DNA of 64,000 bases, taken from NCBI GenBank assembly GCA_946481275.1, contig CAMLMV010000005.1, positions 62,001 through 126,000 of the forward strand, written 5' to 3'. Below are positions 29,846 to 37,443 of this stretch, piece after piece. Each line of letters starts with the position of its first letter. The stretch's first letter is position 1. The position numbers and the translations under genes were made by a program. The stretch comes from an uncultured Massilia sp. (lineage in GTDB: Bacteria > Pseudomonadota > Gammaproteobacteria > Burkholderiales > Burkholderiaceae). The notes beneath the pieces are model-generated. The model was given only the letters and a program-made list of their open reading frames with translations. It was not told the origin of the DNA and ran no database searches.

Positions 29846-31590
29846 TGGCAGAGAAAAATATGGATGACATGCGTAACCGGCGGACCGTTAGCTCTGCTTT
29901 ATGGGCTGCATATGGTGATGTATTGGGCTTTCCTACAGAACTTGTTGACGCTTCAGGGGTACATCGTAGGCTGGGTAAGCCCGCTAGTACGCATCCACAA
30001 TCTTGGAAGAGGCTCGTCGGAGGGCGCAATGGCGCTTGGATCGAACTTCCGGCAGGGTCCTATTCAGACGATACTCAACTTCGCCTATCAACTTGTCGCG
30101 CCATACGAGCTGATGGATATTTCGATGTTGAGGCGTTCGCCAAGGTTGAACTGCCAGTCTGGTTGTCTTACAGTTTAGGTGCTGGTCGGGGTAGTAAGTT
30201 AGGAGCTTCAACCTTAAGTCAGAGAAGTGTTAACTGGTTTAGCAATTTTTTTGAGCAAGGTGATATTAGCTATATTAATGGAGGCGGCAATGGCGCTGCT
30301 ATGCGTATTCAGCCCCATGTATGGGCTGCCCATGATTTGGGTAATCCGGCCACTTATCTCCCCGAGGTAATTCAAAACTCTTTGTGTACTCATGGGCATC
30401 CCCGAGGTATTGCTGGAGCAGTAATTTACGCCGTTTGCTTGGCGCATGTGCTTCGGCATGCAGAGATACCTCCTCCGAATGACTGGCCTATGCTCGGCTC
30501 ATTCGCTACTCTCGCGACAAGCTACATTGAGGAAAGTCCTGATCTAAGTACGTTTTGGCTTCCCACCTGGAATTCGCGCTCTGGGAAGCAATTCGCTGAA
30601 GAGATGGAGCTGGCTCGCATTGAATGGGAGCGTGATGCCCTCGTATGCTCTAAATTGTTGACCATTGGCAGCCCAGAGTCGTACCGGACGGCCTTGAGTG
30701 AGCTCGGAGGCTTCTCTCCGGATCAGCGAGGGTCCGGGCTAAAGAGTGCTCTATTTTCGCTCGCAGCGGCTTGGCTTTTCCAAAGTATGAATGTAAAAGA
30801 TGCATTAGTCCAGGTTGTGAATGTTTTGGGAAGTGATACCGATACTATTGGTACAATGGCCGGTGCGCTTTTGGGTGCTCTACATCCGCAATTTTTGCCA
30901 ACTGAAAGAATTCAGGATTCGGCCTATATCTCTTCTGAGGCACAGCGCTTATTCGATGTCAGTCAAGAGAAAAAAGGTAAGAGTTTTTCATATCCTGACC
31001 TGCTTACCTGGCAGCCACCACGAAACCAACTCGACGCGGTGGGGGTCATCGATTCGAAACTTGTTGTCAGTGGCCTCGGGAATGCTGATGCGATTAGTGA
31101 GCCATATATCGCCTCACGGTCGGAGGCGGCATGGCAATGGTTGAGCTTACCGTTCGGCCAGACGGTATTATGTAAACGTCGTTTGTCGCTGCCAAGTCAT
31201 GCTAAAAAAGAAGAATATGTAGGATACGAAATAGTCTTAGAAGGGGCGGCGCCCCTAAGTGAGAAATCGCATATCGAGAAAAAGTCTCTAGCATCTAAAA
31301 ATAACCCTGTGCATCTAGTCGAAAAGCGAGAAGTGTCCCTCATGCAAGGGAAATTAATTGCGCCCCATTCTACTGTAGATGCCACGCCGAAACGAGGAAA
31401 ATCGGAGGAGGCGGAAATTGATGAAATCGATCAGTTAAGCGATGTGGCAATAAAAAATGGGTTTGATCCAGTGGAAATTGGAAGGCATATTTTGAAACTT
31501 TCGGATCAAAAAGATGGAATTTACAAGGCCGCGGCATATGGGGGGATTATTGCGAAGGCAAGAGCAGTGCGCAATAAACGTAAGATTTAG
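29845..31590 (+). CDS. DraG/ARH-type ADP-ribosylglycohydrolase with C-terminal extension (putative antitoxin)
   Basis: A 581-residue protein. Residues 12-370 form a complete ADP-ribosylglycohydrolase: ALWAAYGDVLGFPTEL, metal-site SDDT (74-77), INGGGNGAAMRIQP (145-157), THGHPRGIAGAV (182-193), and the second metal motif GSDTDTIGTMAGALLGA with Asp331 and Asp333. All acidic ligands are kept, so it should be active. About 200 further residues (Pro/Lys-rich, then a charged helical end from about 525) match nothing I recognise. As partner of the DarT-like enzyme it most likely removes ADP-ribose from DNA or from the toxin's target. It starts within the toxin stop (TAATG). AT-rich like its two partners. 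Confidence 0.82.
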   Translation: MAEKNMDDMRNRRTVSSALWAAYGDVLGFPTELVDASGVHRRLGKPASTHPQSWKRLVGGRNGAWIELPAGSYSDDTQLRLSTCRAIRADGYFDVEAFAKVELPVWLSYSLGAGRGSKLGASTLSQRSVNWFSNFFEQGDISYINGGGNGAAMRIQPHVWAAHDLGNPATYLPEVIQNSLCTHGHPRGIAGAVIYAVCLAHVLRHAEIPPPNDWPMLGSFATLATSYIEESPDLSTFWLPTWNSRSGKQFAEEMELARIEWERDALVCSKLLTIGSPESYRTALSELGGFSPDQRGSGLKSALFSLAAAWLFQSMNVKDALVQVVNVLGSDTDTIGTMAGALLGALHPQFLPTERIQDSAYISSEAQRLFDVSQEKKGKSFSYPDLLTWQPPRNQLDAVGVIDSKLVVSGLGNADAISEPYIASRSEAAWQWLSLPFGQTVLCKRRLSLPSHAKKEEYVGYEIVLEGAAPLSEKSHIEKKSLASKNNPVHLVEKREVSLMQGKLIAPHSTVDATPKRGKSEEAEIDEIDQLSDVAIKNGFDPVEIGRHILKLSDQKDGIYKAAAYGGIIAKARAVRNKRKI

Positions 31591-31724
31591 CAATAATGGT
31601 TATCCTGGTAAATACTTATCTATATGGACTGCATTGCTTCTTCGCGAAAAAGTGATTCTATTCTGAGCTTTGCAAATAATGTGTTTAAGTTGGACTTCGT
31701 TATTTTAAGTCATCTATCGGGACC

Positions 31725-32321
31725 ATGACCCAGAGCTTCTTCCAGACCTTCATCCTGCTGCTGCTGGTCACCGACCCCTTCGGCAACGTCCCCCTGTTCG
31801 TGACGGCGCTGAAGGACGTGGCCCCGGCCCGTCGCCCGCGCATCGTCGTGCGCGAATGCGCGATCGCCTTTCTCCTGCTGCTGCTCTTCATGTTCTTCGG
31901 CCGCCACTTCCTGGCGGCGCTGCAGCTGACCGACATCTCGCTGCGCATCGGCGGCAGCGTCATCCTGCTGATCATCGCGATCCGCATGATCTTCCCGCAT
32001 CCGGACGGCGTGCTTGGCCGCAGCGAAGGGGGCGAGCCGTTCATCGTGCCGCTCGCGATACCCGCGCTGGCCGGGCCGTCCGCGCTGGCGACCGTGCTGC
32101 TGTTCACGTCGCAATCGATGGAGGAGGTGATGGTGCACGTGGCCGCGCTGGCGGCCGTCGCCATCATCTGGCTCGCCGTCTTCCTCGGCGCCGAGCGCCT
32201 GCAGAAGGTGCTCGGCACGCAGGTCATGACGGCGTTCGAGCGCCTGATGGGCCTGATCCTGACGGCGATGTCGATCGAGATGCTGCTGGGCGGCGTACGC
32301 GCCTTCGTCAAGACTTTATAA
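31725..32321 (+). CDS. MarC family integral membrane protein
   Basis: A 198-residue protein with six hydrophobic segments (FFQTFILLLLVTDPFGNVPLF, IAFLLLLLFMFFGRHFL, IGGSVILLIIAIRMIF, IPALAGPSALATVLLF, ALAAVAIIWLAVFLG, LMGLILTAMSIEMLLGGV). The opening DPFGNVPLF and PLAIPALAGPSA are family signatures. MarC proteins (UPF0056) have no firmly known function; the link to multiple antibiotic resistance is by name only. GC content returns to the host level here, marking the end of the island. Confidence 0.88.
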   Translation: MTQSFFQTFILLLLVTDPFGNVPLFVTALKDVAPARRPRIVVRECAIAFLLLLLFMFFGRHFLAALQLTDISLRIGGSVILLIIAIRMIFPHPDGVLGRSEGGEPFIVPLAIPALAGPSALATVLLFTSQSMEEVMVHVAALAAVAIIWLAVFLGAERLQKVLGTQVMTAFERLMGLILTAMSIEMLLGGVRAFVKTL

Positions 32322-32336
32322 CCTCAAGGATTCAAC

Positions 32337-32789
32337 ATGACCCCGATGATCCGCGCCGGTTTCCTCGGCCTCGCACTGGCGCTGTCCTTCGCCGCCTGCA
32401 AGCGCAGGGAGGAGGCACCGGCCGCGCCGCTGAAGGCCGACACGTCCGCCATCCAGTTCCAGAAGATCGACACCACCGCCGGCACGGGCGCCGAAGCGAA
32501 GGCCGGTTCCCACGTCACCGTCAACTACACGGGCTGGCTGTACCTGCCGGACGCGCCCGACCACCACGGCGAGAAGTTCGACAGCTCCATCGGCCGCAAG
32601 CCGTTCACGTTCCGCCTCGGCAGCGGCATGGTGATTCCCGGCTGGGACCAGGGCGTCGACGGCATGAAAGTGGGCGGCAAGCGCACGCTCGTCATTCCCG
32701 CCGCGCTGGGCTATGGCGCGGAAGGCGCGGGCCCGATCCCGCCGAACGCGAACCTGATCTTCGACGTCGAACTGCTCGACGTGCAGTAA
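32337..32789 (+). CDS. FKBP-type peptidyl-prolyl isomerase, lipoprotein
   Basis: A 150-residue protein with an N-terminal signal and lipobox (LSFAAC, Cys at about 22) followed by a single FKBP domain. The domain has VTVNYTGWLY, KFDSSIGRKPFTFRLGSGMVIPGWDQGV, GGKRTLVIPAALGYG and IPPNANLIFDVELLDV, the usual FKBP core. It should help fold proteins in the periplasm while anchored to a membrane. It starts 15 bp after marC and may be co-transcribed with it. Confidence 0.9.
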   Translation: MTPMIRAGFLGLALALSFAACKRREEAPAAPLKADTSAIQFQKIDTTAGTGAEAKAGSHVTVNYTGWLYLPDAPDHHGEKFDSSIGRKPFTFRLGSGMVIPGWDQGVDGMKVGGKRTLVIPAALGYGAEGAGPIPPNANLIFDVELLDVQ

Positions 32790-32801
32790 GGCGCGCGGAT
32801 C

Positions 32802-33611
32802 ATGCGCGCCTGGATGCACCACCCGCAGGGCGAACTGGCCGAAGCCCTGCACGGCATCGGCTTCTATTCGACCGTGGACGAGCCGTGGCCGCCGGCGCAG
32901 CCGCAACTGAACCGGTTTCCGGCGATGGTGTACTGCAGCCTGAACTTCTTCACGGAGGGCGCCGCCGCGCTGACCGGCGACGACGGCGAATTGCGCGCCA
33001 TGTCCGACCTGATCGTGTCCGGGCCGCGCACGCGCCCGATCGCGTCGCTCACGCTGGCGCCGCTGCGCACGGTGGGCATCGTGCTGTATCCCGATGCCTT
33101 CGCGCTGCTGACGGGGCTCGCGCCAGCGGCACTGCAAGACCGCAACGACCCCGCCGACGGCCTGCTCGACGACACCTGGGCGGACTGGCCGCAGGCGTTG
33201 CGCGCGTGCGCCGACGAAGCGGCGCAGGCGGCGTGGATCGAAGCGCGGCTGGGTGAGCGCTGGCGCGCCGTGCGCGGACGCTGGGATGCGGAGCTCGGCG
33301 CGAGCCTGCGCAGCATCGCCGCCACCGCGCCCGAGCTGGGCGTCGGCGCGCGCCAGACGCAGCGGCAATACCGGGCTAGAGTCGGCCTGAGCCCGGCACA
33401 GGCGCGCCGCCTGCAGCGCATGAACGCGGCCGTGTACGCGCTGCGCGACCCGAACGCGCCGGCCCGCTCGCTCGCGGACCTGGCCGCGGAACTGGGCTAT
33501 GCCGACCAGGCGCACATGGCGCGCGAACTGCGCGAGCTCGCCTTCCTGCCGCCGTCGCGGCTGGAAGCGCACATTGACACCGATCCCGAGTACTGGCCTT
33601 ATCGGCTGTGA
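32802..33611 (+). CDS. AraC-family transcriptional regulator
   Basis: A 269-residue protein with a C-terminal AraC-type DNA-binding domain: a first HTH around GVGARQTQRQYRARVGLSPAQARRLQRM and a second at SLADLAAELGYADQAHMARELREL. The N-terminal part (about 1-150) looks like the DUF6597-type sensor domain of similar regulators, but I cannot name a ligand. It starts 13 bp after the FKBP gene, so it may belong to that transcript; the target genes are unknown. Confidence 0.8.
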   Translation: MRAWMHHPQGELAEALHGIGFYSTVDEPWPPAQPQLNRFPAMVYCSLNFFTEGAAALTGDDGELRAMSDLIVSGPRTRPIASLTLAPLRTVGIVLYPDAFALLTGLAPAALQDRNDPADGLLDDTWADWPQALRACADEAAQAAWIEARLGERWRAVRGRWDAELGASLRSIAATAPELGVGARQTQRQYRARVGLSPAQARRLQRMNAAVYALRDPNAPARSLADLAAELGYADQAHMARELRELAFLPPSRLEAHIDTDPEYWPYRL

Positions 33612-33679
33612 TGTCGGGTTTATACAAGCCAGGCTGACGTCCACTGGCGAAAATCGTGCTTTTCGAACGAGGCACGACC

Positions 33680-34903
33680 ATGAAGATCACGTTTCTCACC
33701 TACGGCACCGAAGGCGACACCCGGCCGCTGCTGGCCCTGGCGCGCGAAGTCGGCGCGCGCGGCCATGAGGCGCACGTGCTGGCCGACGTGGCGGGCGCCC
33801 CGCGCGCGCAGGCCCTCGGCATTCCCTTCACGGCGCTGGCCGGCGACATGCGCGGTGCGTTCCTGCCGGGCGGCGCGTTCGGCGCGCTGCTGAAGGACGG
33901 CGCCAGCATGTCGCGGCTCATGCGCGCATGCGCGACGCTCGCGCGCGACAACACGCTGCCGTGGATGGAGGCGGCGTGCGCGGCCGCGCGCGGGAGCGAC
34001 CTGCTCGTGTATTCGGGGCTGGCGGGCTTCGTCGGCCTGGCGGTCGCGGAGGGCTTGAACATCCCGTGCATCGGCGCCGCGATGTGGCCGATGACGCCCA
34101 CGCGCGAATTCGCGCCGCCGTTCCTGAACGCGGCCCGCTTGCCGGGCTGGGCCAATATGCTGGCCCATCGCGCGTTCGAACGGATGGCGTGGTCGATGTT
34201 CGGCCCGGAACTGAACCGTGCCCGCGCGCAGGTGTTCGGCGCCCCGCCGCGCAGGCGACCCTGGCGCGACATGCCGCTGCTCGTCGGCTGCTCGCCCACC
34301 TTGCTGGCGCGCCCGGCCGACTGGCCGCCGAACGTCGCGGTCACCGGTGTCTGGCAGTTGCCGGCGGGGCAGGGCTGGACGCCGCCGCAGGCTTTGCTGG
34401 ACTTCCTGGAAGCGGGCCCGGCGCCCGTCTACATCGGCTTCGGCAGCATGGCGGGCATCGCCCAGGGCACGCTGGTCGATGCGATCGCGGCCGTCGCGGC
34501 GGGACGGCGGGTGCTGTTCCATCCGGGCTGGAGCGGCATCGATCCGGCCCACCTGCCGCCCGACGTGTTCGTGCTGGACGATACGCCGCACGACTGGCTG
34601 TTTCCGCGCACGGCGCTCGTCGTGCACCACGGCGGCGCCGGCACGAGCCACGCCGCGGCGCGCGCGGGCGTGCCGTCCGTCGTCGTGCCGTTCGCCGGCG
34701 ACCAGTTCTTCTGGGCGCGGCGCATGGCGCTGCGCGGAATCGCCGCGACCTGTCCGGCGGCCGGGCTCGACAGCGCGCGCCTCGTACAGGCCGTGGCCGC
34801 CGCGTCGCAGCCGGAGATGCAGGACGAGGCGCGGCGCGTGGGGCGGTCGATGCGGGAAGAAGACGGCGTGCGCACGGCCGTCGACCTTTTGCTGGGCGGA
34901 TGA
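33680..34903 (+). CDS. UGT-type glycosyltransferase (GT1 family)
   Basis: A 407-residue GT-B fold enzyme. The N-terminal acceptor domain opens with MKITFLTYGTEGDTRPLLALA and the C-terminal nucleotide-sugar domain carries VYIGFGSMAG, VFVLDDTPHDWLFPRTALVVHHGGAGTSHAAARAG (quoted in pieces: HHGGAGT is the GT1 diphosphate-binding motif) and VPFAGDQFFWA. Related enzymes glycosylate sterols, lipids, macrolides or rhamnolipid precursors; the acceptor here is not evident. The ATG at 33680 is chosen because the conserved MKITFLTYG opening starts there. Confidence 0.85.
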   Translation: MKITFLTYGTEGDTRPLLALAREVGARGHEAHVLADVAGAPRAQALGIPFTALAGDMRGAFLPGGAFGALLKDGASMSRLMRACATLARDNTLPWMEAACAAARGSDLLVYSGLAGFVGLAVAEGLNIPCIGAAMWPMTPTREFAPPFLNAARLPGWANMLAHRAFERMAWSMFGPELNRARAQVFGAPPRRRPWRDMPLLVGCSPTLLARPADWPPNVAVTGVWQLPAGQGWTPPQALLDFLEAGPAPVYIGFGSMAGIAQGTLVDAIAAVAAGRRVLFHPGWSGIDPAHLPPDVFVLDDTPHDWLFPRTALVVHHGGAGTSHAAARAGVPSVVVPFAGDQFFWARRMALRGIAATCPAAGLDSARLVQAVAAASQPEMQDEARRVGRSMREEDGVRTAVDLLLGG

Positions 34904-34981
34904 GGCGTCCACGGCGGACTTCCCGGGTATATACTGGATCGCCGTTGCCCGATGTCCAGTCCAGGAGCCCGTGGTGCCCAC

Positions 34982-37243
34982 ATGAACCAGTCGCTCTCCC
35001 GCCCGACGACGATCAGCTATTACCTGATCATCCTGTTGTTGCTGGCGACGCCGGCGCTGCTGGTCTGGCAGCACTACGGCATGGTCCGGACCATCGAAAT
35101 CTCGCCCAGCCAGCCGCACGACGCCCGGGTCGCCGACGACCGGCCCGAACTGGGCGGCAACTCGGTCGGCATCCTGGAGCGCACCAAAGATGCGATCATC
35201 ATGCGGTGTGCGCTGGGTACGGTCGCGTCCTACGGGTTCTGCAAGATGCAGTTCCTGCTGGGCCTGCCCGGCAAGGGCGTCGACCTGTCGGGGTTCGACA
35301 CGATCGACTTCGACCTGCGCTATACGGGGCCGCCGCCGCGCATCATCAAGCTGCACCTGATGAATTTCGAGCCGGAGTTTTCCACGCCGGGCGACTGGAA
35401 CTCGCAGCGCTTCAACGAAGCGGAAATCGAACTGCCGCAACAAACCACGTTCACGATTCCGATGAACGTCCTGCGTACCGCGGACTGGTGGCGCAGCACA
35501 CGCAAGATCCCGCTGTCCAAGAGCTACGCCCGGCTCGACCGCGTGACGGCCGTGGAAGTCTCGACGCATGCCGTCCCGCCGGGGCACGCGGTCGCGATCG
35601 AATTGCACTCCATCCGCTTCCACGGTAAATGGATCTCGAAGACGGCACTGCTCATGGGGCTCGTCTCGGCATGGATCGCCTGCGGGACCCTCGGCCTGTC
35701 GCTGGGCCTGCTGCATTTCCGCGGCAGCCTGTCCGCCACGAGATCTCGCCTGGAACACCTGGCCGCGGTCGACCGGGAACGCAAGGCAGCGGAGGCGGCG
35801 CGCGAGGCGGCGCTGGCGGAGGCGGTCGGCCTCGCGCGCCAGCGCAGCAATTTTCTGGCGCAGATGAGCCACGAACTGCGCACCCCGCTGAACGCCATCA
35901 TCGGCTATGCGCAATTGCTCAAGCGCGAACGGCACCTGTTGAACGACCGGCAGGCCGTGGGCCTGGCCACGATCCACGAGAGCGGCCAGCACCTGCTCAC
36001 CCTCATCAACGACATCCTGGATCTCGCCCGCGTCGAGGCCGGCCGGATGGTGCTGTATCCGGCCGCGGTCCACCTCGGTACCTTCCTGCAGGTCGTGGTC
36101 GACATCATGCGCGTGAAGGCCGAAGAGAAGGGCCTGGCGTTCGAGTACGCGCTCGCGCCCGACGTGCCGGCCGCGGTGACGATCGACGAGACGCGCCTGC
36201 GCCAGGTGCTGCTCAACCTGCTGGGCAACGCGGTGAAATTCACCGATCGCGGGACGGTCTCGCTGCGGGTGTCGCGCGTCCCTTCCGCCGCCGGGGACGA
36301 TGCCTGCGTGCGGTTGCGCTTCGAAGTGGCCGACACCGGCATCGGCATGAGCGCGCAACAGCTGGGGCGTTTGTTCCAGCCGTTCGAGCAGGTGGCCGAC
36401 ATGCCGCGGCGCGCCGGCGGCACGGGCCTGGGCCTCGCCATCAGCCAGCAACTGGTGCGCCTGATGGGCGGCAACATCGACGTCGCCAGCGAACCGGGCA
36501 AGGGCAGCGCATTCTGGTTCGAACTCGCCGCGCCGGTCGCCACCGGCAGCCCGGCCGCCGCGCCGTCGCAGGGCACGGTGGTCGGCTATGAAGGCGAGCG
36601 CAAGCGTGTGCTGATCGTCGACGACGTGCCGCAGAACCGTGCGATGCTGGTCGACCTGCTGCAATCGGTGGGCTTCGTCGTGGCCGCGGCCGAGAACGGC
36701 CTCGAGTGTCTCGTCCTGCTCGACAGCTTCAAGCCCGACCTGATCGTGATGGACGTCATGATGCCGGTCATCGACGGCAACGAGACGACGCGGCGGATCC
36801 GCCAGATGCCGGCGTGGAGCCGGGTCCCGGTCATCGCCGTGACGGCCGGCGCGAGTCCCGACGACGAGGCGCGCTGCCTGGAAGCGGGCGCCAATGCGTT
36901 CGTTTCGAAGCCGGTCGAACACGATGTCCTGCTCCGCGCCATCGGCACCCAGCTGGAGCTGACCTGGATCACCGGCCGCGCTGCGCCGGAAGCGCCGGCA
37001 GAGGAGGAAGAGGCCGCGCTGGTCGTCCCGCCCACCGACGAGATCGAGGTGTTGTGGCAACTGGTGCGGATCGGGAACATGCGCAAGATCCGCGAACAGG
37101 CTGGCCATCTGCGCTCGCTTGATCCAGCCTATGCGCCGTTCGCCGATCACCTGGATGCGCTGGCGCGGGGGTATCACTCGAAGGACCTGGCCGCGTTCGT
37201 AGCGCGCTACCGGACCGAGGACGCGGTGCGGCCAGCGGTTTGA
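34982..37243 (+). CDS. Membrane hybrid histidine kinase (TM-periplasmic-TM-HisKA-HATPase-REC)
   Basis: A 753-residue sensor. The first membrane segment is near residues 12-30 (YYLIILLLLATPALLVW), followed by a periplasmic domain of about 185 residues rich in beta strands and of no family I can name. A second segment lies near 222-245 (LLMGLVSAWIACGTLGLSLGLL), followed by a short coiled region. HisKA has His297 in QMSHELRTPLNAIIGYAQLL. The HATPase has LLGNAVKFTDRG, DTGIGMS and GGTGLGLAIS. The receiver domain (about 540-660) has VLIVDDVPQN and LIVMDVMMPVIDGNE. The start at ATG 34982 avoids a longer, poorly supported extension. Signal and target unknown. Confidence 0.88.
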   Translation: MNQSLSRPTTISYYLIILLLLATPALLVWQHYGMVRTIEISPSQPHDARVADDRPELGGNSVGILERTKDAIIMRCALGTVASYGFCKMQFLLGLPGKGVDLSGFDTIDFDLRYTGPPPRIIKLHLMNFEPEFSTPGDWNSQRFNEAEIELPQQTTFTIPMNVLRTADWWRSTRKIPLSKSYARLDRVTAVEVSTHAVPPGHAVAIELHSIRFHGKWISKTALLMGLVSAWIACGTLGLSLGLLHFRGSLSATRSRLEHLAAVDRERKAAEAAREAALAEAVGLARQRSNFLAQMSHELRTPLNAIIGYAQLLKRERHLLNDRQAVGLATIHESGQHLLTLINDILDLARVEAGRMVLYPAAVHLGTFLQVVVDIMRVKAEEKGLAFEYALAPDVPAAVTIDETRLRQVLLNLLGNAVKFTDRGTVSLRVSRVPSAAGDDACVRLRFEVADTGIGMSAQQLGRLFQPFEQVADMPRRAGGTGLGLAISQQLVRLMGGNIDVASEPGKGSAFWFELAAPVATGSPAAAPSQGTVVGYEGERKRVLIVDDVPQNRAMLVDLLQSVGFVVAAAENGLECLVLLDSFKPDLIVMDVMMPVIDGNETTRRIRQMPAWSRVPVIAVTAGASPDDEARCLEAGANAFVSKPVEHDVLLRAIGTQLELTWITGRAAPEAPAEEEEAALVVPPTDEIEVLWQLVRIGNMRKIREQAGHLRSLDPAYAPFADHLDALARGYHSKDLAAFVARYRTEDAVRPAV

Positions 37244-37329
37244 TTACAATCAAATACATGTGTGTCGAAAAAATTTACATCAATACAACTATACGACACA
37301 ATCGAATCCGGTAAAAATGAAACAAGCGT

Positions 37330-37382
37330 TTGATTAATCAAGGAAATAACTCTTGGTTACAGTTAATGGCATACCCCTTGCT
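37330..37382 (+). promoter_or_regulatory. Candidate sigma-54 promoter with upstream palindrome for the sedolisin gene
   Basis: TGGCA-N6-TTGCT at 37367-37382 has the exact -24/-12 spacing of RpoN promoters. A 12-bp palindrome (TTGATTAATCAA, 37330-37341) lies about 26 bp upstream, closer than typical enhancer sites. The sedolisin start lies about 62 bp downstream of the -12 element. Confidence 0.45.
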
Positions 37383-37443
37383 TGATTGCGGATGAGCCTG
37401 CCGGTGCCCGGCGGGATCTTCAACAATCGACAGGGAGTCCGCT

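Noticed and set aside
33620..37177. 1185-residue open frame on the minus strand
   Set aside because: It runs antisense to a well-supported glycosyltransferase and hybrid kinase and its translation is Arg/His/Gln-rich with no domains, the usual shadow of GC-rich coding DNA.
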